Numbered from the stretch's first letter, positions 28,540-38,858 are shown. The stretch: 64,000 nt of DNA from Xanthomonas phaseoli pv. phaseoli (GCA_022749655.1 CP094243.1:2356001-2420000); one strand, 5' to 3'. The notes: generated by a model not told the origin, from the letters alone. Numbers and translations: made by a program.

Positions 28540-31500
28540 TTAGAAGTCGTAGGAAGCAGAGAGACGCAGGTAACGCGGCGTGTTGTAGCTGTAGTCCTGC
28601 AGACCAATGCCATAGGTGTTGGACACCAGGCCCGGATCGGTTTCATAGACGCCATCAACGCGATTGGCGCTACGGTCATTCAGCACATTGAAGACCTGTA
28701 GGCCGACAGCCAGCTTGTGGTCGGCAAACGAAGGACGATAGGTCACGCCAAGATCCAGATTCTTGATCCAGGGCGTGCGACCTGCGTCGCCAGGCCTAGA
28801 GGGTTGGCCACCACAGTAGTGGTATGCGGATCCGTAGCTGATCGGATCCAGTCCATCTTCAAAATAACCAAGGCAGGTTCTTGGTGTGCCAGACATCACG
28901 CGGAGCGTGGCCGACGCCATCCACTCTGGGCTGATCTGATAGGCACCAAAGGCCTTCAGTTGATGGCGCCGGTCATTGGCAAGACTTCCTCCCGCGTAAT
29001 ACATCAGTGCGGCGGCATCCCAGTCCTGAGTCTTGGACACATCTGCCTGGCCAAGATCCGATTTAACCTGACCTTCAGTGTTGCCATAGCTGTGTGACCA
29101 GGTGTAATCGACGCGGCCATACCACTTCTCGTTGAATGGATGTTCCAGGAATAAGTCGACCGAGACATAGCTTCGCTTTGCCTTGTCAGTGAAGTCCCAG
29201 TCTTGCTGCGACATCCGCACCTGGGTATAGCCGGATCCATCAGCATTGGCCAAGTCATAGGTGTTGGTCTTGCCGGGATTGAACATCACGCAGCCAGGAA
29301 TTTCGACTGCATCAGCATCAATGCCGCTTGCTGTGAGCTTGTCTGCAATCTTCGCGGTGTCGCATACATCGTCAATCGCACTCTGCAACTTGCGATAGGT
29401 GAATTTGGCGCCGGAGTTCCAGCTTTCGCCCAGGGTCTTTTCAAAGCCGAGGATGAATTCGTCTTGATATTGCGACTTCAGATCGGTTGGGGCAAAAGCA
29501 TTTGGGTCCGGTGCCTGACCATACTCGCCATTGGATGAAACAGGACCCGGCCCGATGGGTGTCAGGCCCGTCGGTTCGCCATTGGCATCGATACCTGTGT
29601 AAGTGAAGTACTCATCGGTATAGGTCGAAGCGGAGGCGCCGCGGATCGCCACGCTGTTAGGGAGTGCAAGATAATAGCGGCCAAGGTTGGCGAAAACTTT
29701 CAGCGAAGAATCGCCGAAGACATCCCAGCTTGCCCCGAAGCGCGGTGCCCACTGGTCACCGCTATCGACGTATTCGACATGGTCGCTGTTGTAGTTGGTG
29801 AACTGATCATTGCGAATACCCAAGGTCAGCAACCATCGATCGTTAACCTGCCAACGATCTTCCAAATAGTACGCCTTCTGTTCGACTGCCATGCTGGTCG
29901 TTGTGGTGAAGATGCGCTGTTGTGCGTAATAACCATTCGAGCCAGGGCCGGTGACACCGACCCCGAGGCCCGGGCGCACCGCCGTCTGCTCGTCGGCTGC
30001 TCGACCATAGATCCACTGGTAACCAGGACCCGTGGTGCGTACGCCCTCGTCATAGGCGTTGAAATACATGTTGTCCACACCTGCAGTCAGGTCGTGGTCA
30101 CCCAGCCGATAATTCAATTCCAGCCTCAAGCTGCGGCTTTTATTGATTGGATCATCAGCTTTTGCCCGATTGGTAGCCTGATTGTTGCGGATCGGCGTAC
30201 CACCAGTAATGGCCGGATTCTGGCTCGTCACACTTCCCAGGAATGGAAGGTCGGAAATGAAGGGATTGAACTGCTGGTTGTGCTGGGTGCTGCGGCCCCA
30301 GGTTGCGTTCAAGGTCAAGTCATCGGTGATGTAACCGGTGTACTTGAAAATGTCGTAGGTGTCCTTGATTTTGTAGGTGTCGGGATATGTGCCTGTACGG
30401 TCACCACCTACAAGACCGTCGTAGTCAAAGCTTGTGTAGTAACCGCTTCGCCTGTCGGTGTTTTGGATTCGAGTGTATTCAACGATATTGCTATCGTTGA
30501 TGTTCCAATCCAGTTTTCCGTAGAACTTCGGCGTGCTGTACTCGTAATTGTTGCGCGCCTGGATGGAGTCACTACTGGCATTGGTGCTGACGCCGTCAAC
30601 CTTCTCCGATTCGCCAGCCACAAAGATGAAGAGCCGATCTTCGATCAAGGGGCCGCCTGCATAGGCGCTGTAGACAGTCCGCGTCTGCTTGTTGTCTTTG
30701 CCTGCGCGATATAGCGTGCCTGGCTGGTCAGGCGTGTCGTACTTGTATCCTGCAGGCAATGTTGCATTTGGAAACCACACGTCTCCTCGCGAACTCGCAA
30801 GCGAGTCCGGCTCCCACACCGTTTGCACGCCAAAATGCCACTCGTTGGTGCCACGCTTGCCGAGCTGGTTGATGACACCACCCGTAGAACGGCCGTACTT
30901 GGCGCTGTAACCGCCGGTATACGTTTCCTGCTGGTCGATGGCGCCGTATGGCAAGCTCACGCCACCGAGGTTGCTCAGCGGGTTGCTAACGTTGAAGCCG
31001 TTAATGTAGTAAGCGTTTTCTGTGACGCCTGAGCCACCAAAAGACACTACGGAGCGCGAGCCGTTGTTGAATGCGCCTGCACCCGACACCGCACCCGGCG
31101 CCAGCAACGCAATCGCTTCGGCGCTGCGGCCCAGCGGCAAGGTAGCCAACTGCTCGGACGTGATCACCGAGCGCGAGCTGGTCGAGCTGACATCGATCTT
31201 CGGCGCGTTGGCGGCGGTGACGGTGATCGCACCGAGCGTGGTTGCATCGGCGTTGCTGCCCGATGCGGCCGCGCCAGCGAAGGACACTTCAGTGCCCGAG
31301 CCGACGCGCAGCTGCACGTTCTTGCGGGTGTCGACGACCTGGTCGCCGCGCTTCAGGGTGACGGTGTAGGCGCCCACCGGCAGCGAGCCGAGGTTGTAGC
31401 GGCCATTTGCATCCACCGTGATGGTGCGGCTGAGACCGGTGTCGCTCTGCACGACGATCGTGCTGCCGGCTTCGGACGGGGCGCTACCGTAAATGCTGCC

Positions 31501-31602
31501 GGTGGTGCTCTGCGCGTAGACCGCGCCGTTGGTTAGGCATGCACCGAGCACGACAGCGAGGGCGGTGCGTTTGAGGACTTGGCGACGAAACTGATTGCTC
31601 AT
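28540..31602 (-). CDS. TonB-dependent receptor, Oar-like
   Basis: A 1020-residue outer-membrane receptor. After a signal peptide (LALAVVLGACLTNGAVYAQ style, residues 12-31) comes a carboxypeptidase-regulatory-like beta-sandwich (SEAGSTIVVQSDTGLSRTI, then GRYNLGSLPVGAYTVTLKRG), then the plug (SSRSVITSEQLATLPLGRS) and the 22-strand barrel ending in the outer-membrane signature YLRLSASYDF. This organisation is that of Oar-type receptors, which are numerous in xanthomonads; substrates are mostly unknown and may be peptides or glycans. It is intact. GC content and codon use in the barrel are lower than in the neighbours. It has its own terminator and a long AT-rich leader. Confidence 0.9.
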   Translation of the reverse strand: MSNQFRRQVLKRTALAVVLGACLTNGAVYAQSTTGSIYGSAPSEAGSTIVVQSDTGLSRTITVDANGRYNLGSLPVGAYTVTLKRGDQVVDTRKNVQLRVGSGTEVSFAGAAASGSNADATTLGAITVTAANAPKIDVSSTSSRSVITSEQLATLPLGRSAEAIALLAPGAVSGAGAFNNGSRSVVSFGGSGVTENAYYINGFNVSNPLSNLGGVSLPYGAIDQQETYTGGYSAKYGRSTGGVINQLGKRGTNEWHFGVQTVWEPDSLASSRGDVWFPNATLPAGYKYDTPDQPGTLYRAGKDNKQTRTVYSAYAGGPLIEDRLFIFVAGESEKVDGVSTNASSDSIQARNNYEYSTPKFYGKLDWNINDSNIVEYTRIQNTDRRSGYYTSFDYDGLVGGDRTGTYPDTYKIKDTYDIFKYTGYITDDLTLNATWGRSTQHNQQFNPFISDLPFLGSVTSQNPAITGGTPIRNNQATNRAKADDPINKSRSLRLELNYRLGDHDLTAGVDNMYFNAYDEGVRTTGPGYQWIYGRAADEQTAVRPGLGVGVTGPGSNGYYAQQRIFTTTTSMAVEQKAYYLEDRWQVNDRWLLTLGIRNDQFTNYNSDHVEYVDSGDQWAPRFGASWDVFGDSSLKVFANLGRYYLALPNSVAIRGASASTYTDEYFTYTGIDANGEPTGLTPIGPGPVSSNGEYGQAPDPNAFAPTDLKSQYQDEFILGFEKTLGESWNSGAKFTYRKLQSAIDDVCDTAKIADKLTASGIDADAVEIPGCVMFNPGKTNTYDLANADGSGYTQVRMSQQDWDFTDKAKRSYVSVDLFLEHPFNEKWYGRVDYTWSHSYGNTEGQVKSDLGQADVSKTQDWDAAALMYYAGGSLANDRRHQLKAFGAYQISPEWMASATLRVMSGTPRTCLGYFEDGLDPISYGSAYHYCGGQPSRPGDAGRTPWIKNLDLGVTYRPSFADHKLAVGLQVFNVLNDRSANRVDGVYETDPGLVSNTYGIGLQDYSYNTPRYLRLSASYDF

Positions 31603-31959
31603 TCCTGACCTTTCAACTGGAGTTCGGATAAGGGGCGGTCATCGGGGAGTCAGATGGCCTTAACCCGAACGTAATGAATGCCTGCTACGTAGTGCAAGCG
31701 TCTGACATGATTTTTAATGAAATAACACGAATCCGCGTCGAAAGTGAGGAATTCGGCACAAAGTGGCGTCGTGTTGCACACCTAGGCAAACGGCCTGGAG
31801 CGACGCCTTCGACTTAATAGTTACGTTCGATACAGATTGCGTGGTGTAACCGACCGGATCGAACGCTTTGAGCGTTGCGCGCGGCAAGCGAAGCTACCGC
31901 GTTGGCAAAGCCGCAAAAAAGCCCCGACAAGCGGGGCTTTTTCTAGGTGCGTGGGGCCG
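31603..31959. other. AT-rich leader and promoter region of the Oar-like receptor
   Basis: About 300 bases of AT-richer sequence upstream of the receptor, with the terminator of the next receptor gene at its far end. A possible minus-strand -35 TTGCAC lies near 31700, but no firm -10 is seen. No gene. Confidence 0.5.
31913..31943 (-). terminator. Rho-independent terminator of the second TonB receptor
   Basis: AAAGCCCCG and CGGGGCTTTTT arms around five bases, with T runs on both strands (31915-31941). It lies just after the stop codon of the minus-strand receptor at 31960. Confidence 0.85.
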
Positions 31960-34948
31960 TCAGAATTTCACCGTCGTCCCCAGGTAGAAGAACCGGCCCA
32001 CGTTGTCATACAGCGCAGATGTGAAATCCGCGCCGAAGTAGTTGCGTGGCGGATCCTTGTCGAAGGCGTTGTCGATGCCCAGGTACACGTCGATTTTCGA
32101 GCCGGGGAATTGATAGCCGAACTGGAAGTTGTGGTAGACGTACGAGCCGTTCCTGATCGGGCTGGCCGAGCCAGGGTTGCTGTTATAGCTCTCCGGGGTC
32201 ACGCGCAGGTTGCCGTCCACATAGTTCATGTCCCACGAGGCGCGCCACGCGTTCCGGTTGTACTTGGTCTGGAACTGCGCACGCCAACGCGGGTCGGTCA
32301 CGGAGGTCACATACTCGTCGTATTCGGCCGGGAAGTCCTGGAACACCCATTCGCGCGACTGGATCAGGCGGGTGCCGACGAAGCGCAGCACGGTATTGCC
32401 TCCGCCGAGCTGGAAGCGGTAGTCCATTTCAGATCCACGCCCACACGACGCGAACGGGCGAGGTTTTCGTTGAGTGCCTGCCAGCCGATGATGCTGTGCT
32501 CGGGATAGATGCGCCCCTGCGGGTCGGTGAAGCCGCCGAGCGGGGCGCGCTGCACGAAGCCGCAAAAACTGTTGCCGATCCCGCCGGGGTTATCCACGCA
32601 ACGGGTGGCATTGGTTTCCGCGGTCACCGTGCCGATGGCATCGCGCAGGTCAATGCGCCAGTAGTCGATCGACATGCCGAATCCTTCGAAGAACTCCGGC
32701 TGCCACACCACGCCATACGAGAGGCTGCGCGCGCGCTCCGGCTTGAGTTCCGGATTGCCGCCGCTCACGCCGGGGCGCGTGGAGGTATAGGTATCGATCC
32801 AGCCGACCGGCACGCCCAGCGCACTGCAGTTGGCCTGACGCAATGCCACATCGCCGGCGGTGCCGGGGCGGTTGGTATTGGTGGGCAGGTAATTGCAGGG
32901 GTCGTTGATGGTGGCGAAGTTTTCGCTCTGCGATGCGTACAGCTCGCCGATGCTGGGCGCGCGTACGGCCTGTGCCAGCGTGCCGCGCAACCGCAGCGAC
33001 GGGATGATGGTCCAGTCCAGCCCGATGTTCCAGGTCTTGGTCGAGCCGATGCTGCTGTAGTCCGAATAGCGTCCCGCCACGTCCAGCGCCAGGCGCTCCA
33101 CGCCCGGCAGGCCGGCCAGCAGCGGGACGGTGCTTTCGACGAACACGTCCTTGACGCTGTAGTCGCCGCCACTGTTCGGGATCGCGTTGAGGAAGGTCGC
33201 GCCCGACGCGGCCAATGGGTCGGCGACTTCCTCGCTCTGTTCCTTGCGGTATTCCACGCCGCCGGCAAAGCCGATGTCGCCGGCCGGTAGCGACAGCAGG
33301 CTGCTGTTGGCCACCGAAGCACTGAACACGGTCTGCTGGATCTTGGCCTGCGAGCGCGCTGTGGTGTTGAACCACGCAGCCGCTTCCGGGGTAACCGCCC
33401 CATTGCCGAACACGCTGAAGGGCACGCAGCCTTCGCGGGCCAGTGCCGAGTACACGCGGCCCGTATTGGGATTGACTGCAGTCGGATCCAGCGTGGTGCG
33501 GCAGACGATGTTGCCGCTGGCATCGCGCGCCGCATCGATACCGGCCTGCCAACGCTCGTTGATGCGGTTGTTGAGGTTGAGGCGCTCGACCGTGGTCTTG
33601 CCGTAGTTGGCAGATACGTCGTAGGTCCAGTTGTCGGTGAAGTTGCCTTCGGCACCGAGCACGGCGCGGTAGGTCTTGCGCTCGATGTTTTCGCCGCGAC
33701 GGCCGGCGTCGACGTTGAAGCGGTTCATCAGGATCTGGGTGGCGCCGCGCGAATCCATCAAGGCGCCGAGTTCGGGACTGACGTACGGGTTCTGGCGACG
33801 CACGCGCAGCGAGCTGTCGAATGCGGGTTGGCTGAAGAATTCCGAATCGGTTTCGCTGTATTTGCCTTCGAAGAACACGCGATGGTTTTCGCTGATCTCG
33901 AAGTTGATCATCGTATTGACGCTTTTGCGGTCGAAGCCCGGCTGCAGGTCGGCCACCGCGTTGAGGTCGACGAAATCGCAGTCCACGCACGAGGTGTTGC
34001 TCACCACCGAGCCGTCGTAACGGTTGCGCCGGAAGCTGCCATCGTCGTTGAACAGATAGCGGTTGCCGTAGCTGGCCGGGTTACGGAAATCGAACGTGCC
34101 CAGATTGAAGGTGCCGCCGTAGGAGGTCGAATGGTTGCCGCCAGGGCCGCTGAGCACGTTCTGGGGTTGCGTTCGCTTGGCGGACGGGTGGGGTCGAAGC
34201 CGGGATTGGGCACACTCACCAGATACTCGCGGCCGATGGCGCGATTGCCGCGACCAAAGCGATCTTGCTTGCTGTATTCGCCGGACACCGCGATGTTGCC
34301 GCGGCCGCCTGCGAAATCGGTACCGGCAGAAAAGCTGGCAAACGAGCGGTTGAAATTGCCTTCGTCGGCCAGGCCTGTCTGCGCGCGGGTTTCGAAGCCG
34401 GTGAACGATTTCTTGAGAATGAAATTGACCACGCCGGCCACGGCGTCGGCGCCGTACACCGCGGAAGCGCCGCCGGTGATGACTTCCACGCGTTCGATCC
34501 ATTCCACCGGGATCGTGTTGACGTCCACCGCGGTCGAACCGGGGCTGGAGCCCACATGGCGACGGCCGTTGACCAGCACCAGCGTGCGGTCTGCACCCAT
34601 TGCGCGCAGGTCGAGCAGGCCCAGGCCGGCCGTGCCGATGAAGCGGGTGGAGTTGCCTAGCGTGTAGGTCGGGGCGAGTGCCGGCATACGCGCCATCAGG
34701 TCGCTGAGGGTGGTCGCGCCGGTGGCGCGGATTTCCTCTGCGGTGATCGCGGTGACGGGCGAGGGCGTGACAAAGCCGGTGCGCGCGATGCGCGAGCCGG
34801 TGACGGTGACCTTGTCCAGATCGGTCGTATCGGGCGCGACGCCATTTTCCGATTGGGCGGCGGCGTTGCCTGCGGACGCGGCAAGTACGCCGAAAAGTGC
34901 GGTGCTGAGGCGGTGGCGGCGGGTGCGTTGCGGGGTACGGCTCGACAT
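31960..34948 (-). CDS. TonB-dependent receptor; two frameshifts
   Basis: A 996-residue outer-membrane receptor when two one-base losses are corrected (GGGG at 34163-34166 and the C at 32430). Signal peptide RLSTALFGVLAASAGNAAAQ; TonB box-like DKVTVTGSRIARTG; plug with LVLVNGRRHVGSSPGS, RVEVITGGASAVYGADAVAG; barrel ending FFYLGTTVKF. The first shift falls at ERNPQNVLSGPGG, the second at GVDLEMDYRFQLGG; in both places the protein continues smoothly in the other frame. The plug motif ITGGASAVYGADAVAG is typical of large xanthomonad receptors for complex substrates. The start ATG at 34948 gives MSSRTPQR. A palindrome lies upstream at 35046-35062. Confidence 0.85.
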
Positions 34949-35281
34949 GATGCTGCAGATCCTTGCTCGAAATTCGATTGGCACAGCTGGGCTCGCTGGG
35001 CGCCGGCTGAACTTTTCGAACTTAACAATTCCTTAATTTTGTGTCCATATTTGCAAAATATGTCACGCCATGGCACGCGCCAACGCGCGGGCGTCTGTCG
35101 CGGCTGCCGAACACATCAGCTGTTTTTGGCCGAGCCAGTACACTGACGCCCTCTTTTGATGTCGCGCCGGGCGATGCTTGCCTCGCTCGCGCATTGGCAC
35201 ACAACCAGTCGAGTAAGCGATGAACATAATGGTGGAACGTGGTTCGGTAGCGGCACGCGCCGTTGCGCAGGCAGTTGGCGC
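34949..35281. other. Divergent intergenic region between receptor and mrp
   Basis: The part nearest the receptor is strikingly AT-rich for this genome and holds the inverted repeat at 35046-35062. The open frame continuing upstream of mrp (from 35156) has no family similarity that I can see. Confidence 0.5.
35046..35062. promoter_or_regulatory. AT-rich palindrome, candidate operator
   Basis: CATATTT-GCA-AAATATG, a perfect 7-bp inverted repeat with a three-base centre, about 98 bases upstream of the TonB receptor start and 220 upstream of mrp. It stands out in GC-rich DNA. The regulator is unknown; Fur sites are longer and differ, so I do not call it a Fur box. Confidence 0.45.
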
Positions 35282-36133
35282 ATGACGGGCGAACGCAGAA
35301 TCGCCGCGCACGCGGTGCAGGGCGCATTGGCGCCACATCCGCGCATCCGCAACGTGATTGCGGTGGGGTCGGGCAAGGGCGGCGTGGGCAAGTCCACCAC
35401 TGCGGTGAATCTGGCACTGGCGCTGCGTCAGTCGGGCGCGCGCGTCGGCGTGCTGGATGCCGATATCTATGGCCCCAGCGTGCCGGCGATGCTGGGCCTG
35501 AGCGGGCGCCCGGACAGCCCGGACAACAAGTCGATCGAGCCGCTGCGTGCGTTCGGGATCGAGGCGATGTCGATCGGCCTGCTGGTCGATCAGGACACCC
35601 CGATGATCTGGCGCGGGCCGATGGCGACGTCCGCGCTGACCCAGCTGTTCAACGACACCCTGTGGGACGACCTGGACTATCTACTGATCGACCTGCCACC
35701 GGGCACCGGCGACATCCAGTTGACCCTGTCGCAGAAGATTCCGGTGGCGGGGGCGGTGATCGTCACCACCCCGCAGGACATCGCCACGCTGGACGCGCGC
35801 AAGGCCTTGAAGATGTTCGAAAAGGTCGAGGTGCCGGTGCTGGGCATCGTCGAGAACATGGCGGTGCATACCTGCAGCAACTGCGGGCATCGCGAGCATC
35901 TGTTCGGCGAAGGTGGCGGCGAGCGCATGGCGGTGCAGTACGGTGTGCCGTTGCTGGGCTCGTTGCCGCTGGAGATTACAATCCGCGAGCAAGGCGATAC
36001 CGGTCAGCCGATCGTGGTCGCCGCACCGGAGTCGGTGGCGGCCAAAGCCTACCTGGCGGCGGCGACGCGGCTTGCCGAGGAGCTAGGCAAGCGCCCACGC
36101 GCCAGCATCCCGATCTCGGCGTCCCTGCTGTAG
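35282..36133 (+). CDS. mrp: Iron-sulfur cluster carrier ATPase Mrp/ApbC
   Basis: A 283-residue MRP-type P-loop ATPase that carries [4Fe-4S] clusters to target proteins in the cytoplasm. The deviant Walker A GSGKGGVGKSTTAVNLAL is near residue 30, switch region DADIYGPSVPAMLG near 60, DLPPGTGD near 140, and the cluster-binding CxxC in HTCSNCGHREH near 200. The ATG at 35282 gives a compact N-terminus without the DUF59 domain seen in some relatives. dcd follows 93 bases downstream on the same strand. Confidence 0.92.
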   Translation: MTGERRIAAHAVQGALAPHPRIRNVIAVGSGKGGVGKSTTAVNLALALRQSGARVGVLDADIYGPSVPAMLGLSGRPDSPDNKSIEPLRAFGIEAMSIGLLVDQDTPMIWRGPMATSALTQLFNDTLWDDLDYLLIDLPPGTGDIQLTLSQKIPVAGAVIVTTPQDIATLDARKALKMFEKVEVPVLGIVENMAVHTCSNCGHREHLFGEGGGERMAVQYGVPLLGSLPLEITIREQGDTGQPIVVAAPESVAAKAYLAAATRLAEELGKRPRASIPISASLL

Positions 36134-36226
36134 CGCACCGGGGCCGGCGATGCCGGCCGCTGGTAGAATTCGCTGTCTTCGCGCGGGCCGTTCGGCCCGC
36201 CGCCTTCCGTCTTCAAGGAACACCGC

Positions 36227-36796
36227 ATGAGCATCAAGAGCGACCGCTGGATCAAGCGCATGGCCGAACAGCACGCGATGATCGAGCCGTTCGAACCCGG
36301 CCAGATCAAGCACGATGCCGCCGGGCAGCGCATCGTCAGCTTCGGCACCTCCAGCTACGGGTACGACGTACGCTGCTCGCGCGAGTTCAAGGTCTTTACC
36401 AATATCAACTCGACGATCGTCGATCCGAAGCACTTCGATCCCGGCAGCTTTGTCGATATCGAATCGGATGTCTGCATCATTCCGCCCAACAGCTTCGCAC
36501 TGGCGCGCACGGTGGAATATTTCCGCATCCCGCGCGACACGCTGGTGGTGTGCCTGGGCAAGAGTACCTACGCACGCTGCGGCATCATCGTCAACGTGAC
36601 CCCGCTGGAGCCTGAGTGGGAAGGCCACGTGACACTGGAATTCAGCAATACCACGCCGCTGCCGGCGCGCATCTATGCCAACGAAGGCGTGGCGCAGATG
36701 CTGTTTTTCCAGTCCGACGAAGTGTGCGAAACCTCGTACAAGGATCGCGGCGGCAAGTATCAGGGCCAGACCGGTGTGACCTTGCCGCGCACGTAA
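36227..36796 (+). CDS. dcd: dCTP deaminase
   Basis: A 189-residue homotrimeric enzyme that deaminates dCTP to dUTP for dTMP synthesis. Sequence matches Dcd along its whole length: [76 protein letters not shown] with the catalytic Glu just downstream, and the C-terminal lid [14 protein letters not shown] possible -10 TAGAAT is at 36164-36169, suggesting its own promoter after mrp. Confidence 0.95.
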   Translation: MSIKSDRWIKRMAEQHAMIEPFEPGQIKHDAAGQRIVSFGTSSYGYDVRCSREFKVFTNINSTIVDPKHFDPGSFVDIESDVCIIPPNSFALARTVEYFRIPRDTLVVCLGKSTYARCGIIVNVTPLEPEWEGHVTLEFSNTTPLPARIYANEGVAQMLFFQSDEVCETSYKDRGGKYQGQTGVTLPRT

Positions 36797-36956
36797 GGCA
36801 GCGAACAAGACGGCTGCGCTCACTGCCAGGCGGGCGCGGCCGGCACTTGGAACCGGCATGCACGCTGCGTACATATCGGGTCGTTCATGCCCGCTGCCTG
36901 CCGGGCCGCTTATTACGTTGTTGGCCGCGCTCGATGCAATGGCGCGGCCGTGACCT

Positions 36957-37142
36957 TCAGCAGGTTGCGGCCGCTTTCTCGCGATAGCGCAGCAGCTGGC
37001 GCACGCCGGCGGCGATCAGAAATACCGGCCACCAGGTTGCGATCAGGTTGCCCACGTCCAGATGGGCCAGCCCCAGGTTGTCCAGCAGAAACAGCGCGCC
37101 CATGACAATCAGGAACAGGGCGGGGATCAGGCGGTAGTTCAT
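36957..37142 (-). CDS. Small membrane protein, LiaF/DUF5668-like (61 residues)
   Basis: A 61-residue protein with two hydrophobic helices: LIPALFLIVMGALFLLDNLG and LIATWWPVFLIAAGVRQLL, ending in a basic tail. The arrangement resembles the N-terminal membrane region of LiaI/LiaF-like proteins (DUF5668), which take part in envelope-stress control in other bacteria; here no larger domain is attached, so function is unknown. A 55-residue paralog with the same LIATWWP motif lies 250 bases upstream on the same strand. Confidence 0.7.
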   Translation of the reverse strand: MNYRLIPALFLIVMGALFLLDNLGLAHLDVGNLIATWWPVFLIAAGVRQLLRYREKAAATC

Positions 37143-37353
37143 GGCGATGTCCTCGTTGGGTATGAGGCCATGCTGCGCCCGATGCGCCCCGCGATCAGGT
37201 GCCGGAAGTCAACAATTGCAGATGACAAACGTCATGCCGGTTGCCTCATTCGGTGCGACTGCGCCACCGGAGCGCAGCAGCGCACCTCAACGCGCGAGCG
37301 CCAATCCCGTCGATCCGCTGGAACATCAGCAGCGCAATCAGCCCGCTCTAACC

Positions 37354-37380
37354 AATCCCGAATCCCAACTCCCCAATCCC
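37354..37380. repeat. GGGATTN heptamer repeat (minus orientation)
   Basis: Four 7-base units of GGGATT-type on the minus strand, one degenerate, directly after the stop codon of the small membrane gene at 37389. The same heptamer recurs at 59928-59955 after trpF. Confidence 0.6.
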
Positions 37381-37388
37381 GGCGCCAC

Positions 37389-37556
37389 CTATTTGCCGCG
37401 CCCGAACAGCATGCCGATTCCGCATGCAACCAATGCGGCCGGCCACCAGGTGGCGATCAAGCGACCAATGCTGAGATTGGTCCAGCCCAGGTTGTTGGCC
37501 AGGAACAGCAGGCCGACGAGGATCAGGATCAGCGCGGCGACGACATTGGATTTCAT
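37389..37556 (-). CDS. Small membrane protein, LiaF/DUF5668-like (55 residues)
   Basis: A short gene found by reading: ATG at 37554-37556, stop TAG at 37389-37391, 55 residues. It starts MKSNVVAALILILVGLLFLA, continues NNLGWTNLSIGRLIATWWPA and ends GIGMLFGRGK. It is a clear paralog of the 61-residue protein at 36957-37142: same two-helix layout, shared NNLG/DNLG turn and identical LIATWWP. Two membrane helices, cytoplasmic basic end. Function unknown. It starts 28 bases after the HIT gene and may be the last gene of a DLH-HIT-membrane protein operon. Confidence 0.75.
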   Translation of the reverse strand: MKSNVVAALILILVGLLFLANNLGWTNLSIGRLIATWWPAALVACGIGMLFGRGK

Positions 37557-37583
37557 GCGGGAGACTGGTTGAAAGACAAGCGC

Positions 37584-38019
37584 CTATCGTAGCCGTTGCG
37601 CCCACGTCGCGACATGCTGCTGCAACGCGTCGGCCGTAAAGCGCTGCGCACTGCCGCTGCCCCAGACGGGCCCCGGGCCAGGCGGCATCGCCGGGGTGAC
37701 GGCCGACCAGATGCACATGCAGCTGCCGCACGATGTTGCCCAGCGCGCCGATATTGAGCTTGCCCACCCCAGGTTCGGCGCGTAGCAACTGCGAGAGCTG
37801 GTTGATTTCGGCCAGCAACAAACGCTGCTGGCCGCCATCCAGATCGATCCACTCACTGACATTGGCCACCCGCGGCACCAGCACCAGCCACGGGAAGCGG
37901 CTGTCGTCCATCAGCCGCACCTGCGACAGTGGCCCGTCGGCGACGAACGCACTGTCGGCTGCGAGGCGCGGATCGAGCTGGAAGTCGCCCGCAGGCCTGT
38001 CCGGTGCGGTGTCGCTCAT
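37584..38019 (-). CDS. HIT-family nucleotide hydrolase/transferase; frameshift near the C-terminus
   Basis: A 144-residue HIT-like protein. FQLDPRLAADSAFVADGPLS starts the domain, FPWLVLVPRVANVSEWIDL follows, and the histidine triad QLHVHLVGR is near residue 98. Members hydrolyse nucleotide phosphoramidates or dinucleoside polyphosphates. Removing one base from the CCCC at 37671-37674 (minus-strand G run) restores the C-terminal WGSGSAQRFTADALQQHVAT and a stop at 37584. It overlaps the dienelactone hydrolase by four bases (ATGA), showing coupled translation. Confidence 0.82.
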
Positions 38020-38678
38020 CCCAGGTGGGCCGCGAAGAAGCCCAGGGTGCGCTCCAATGCACGCTCGGCGCTGTCGGCGTCGTAGTGGGTGGGGTCGATA
38101 CTGCGGTTGAAGGCGTGCCCGGTCGGGTACACGAAGGTTTCCATCTGCGGCAGTTTCTCGCGGTGGGCCTGGATCGCTTCGGGCGGGATGCTGGCATCGC
38201 GCTCGCCGAAGTGGAACATCACCGGCGCCTTGGGGGTTTCGTCCAGCAGTTGGGTGTTGCGGCCGCCGTAGTAGCTCACCGACGGCAGCCCCAGGCGAAT
38301 GGCCGACAGCAGCGCGACCGAGCCGCCCCAGCAGTAGCCCACCGTGCCCACCTTGCCGGCGCGGGTCAGCAGGGTGGCGGCGGCTTTCACCACCTCCACA
38401 GCGCGCTCCAGGCCGACCGCATTGGCCAGTGCCAGGCCCCGCTGCAGGCTTTCCTGGTCGTACGGCAACTGCACGTCTTTTTCTTCCAGATCGAAAAAGG
38501 CCGGTGCCAGCACCTCGTAACCGCGCGCAGCGTAATCGTCGGCCACCGCACGGATATGTTCGTTGACGCCGAAGATCTCTTGAATCACCACCAGGCCGCC
38601 GCGCGGGCTGGAAGCGGGTGTGGCGTGCCAGGCGGCGACCTGGCCATCGGGGGTGTCGAGCGTGGTCCAGTGACCCAT
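38016..38678 (-). CDS. Dienelactone hydrolase family protein
   Basis: A 220-residue alpha/beta hydrolase. The catalytic triad is visible: Cys in GTVGYCWGGS near residue 113, Asp in FGERDASIPP near 162, and His in PTGHAFNR near 193; the upstream segment GGLVVIQEIFGVNEHIR is typical of DLH. Carboxymethylenebutenolidase activity is the family type, but many homologs act on other esters, so the substrate is open. It is intact and coupled to the HIT gene by a four-base overlap. Confidence 0.88.
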   Translation of the reverse strand: MGHWTTLDTPDGQVAAWHATPASSPRGGLVVIQEIFGVNEHIRAVADDYAARGYEVLAPAFFDLEEKDVQLPYDQESLQRGLALANAVGLERAVEVVKAAATLLTRAGKVGTVGYCWGGSVALLSAIRLGLPSVSYYGGRNTQLLDETPKAPVMFHFGERDASIPPEAIQAHREKLPQMETFVYPTGHAFNRSIDPTHYDADSAERALERTLGFFAAHLG

Positions 38679-38780
38679 GGAAACTCCTGTTGCAGTCCGG
38701 GGAGGCGCGCATTATCGACCGGATCGGCGGGGGCGAAGGTGAGGGTTCCGCTAAGATGGCTCCGCGTGCGCGGCATGCGG

Positions 38781-38809
38781 TTCAGAGCGCCGCCCCCGCG
38801 CCGCTATAA
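38781..38809 (+). promoter_or_regulatory. Sigma70-type promoter of rimO
   Basis: -35 TTCAGA (38781-38786), 17-base spacer, -10 TATAAT (38804-38809), 50 bases before the rimO start. The -10 is a perfect consensus. Confidence 0.6.
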
Positions 38810-38858
38810 TTGACCCGCTCAGGCCCCAGGCCGCTCCGTTTCCCAGGCTCCTGCTTCC

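Noticed and set aside
35046..35062. Fur box upstream of the TonB receptor.
   Set aside because: The palindrome is AT-rich but shorter than and different from the 19-bp GATAAT-type Fur site.
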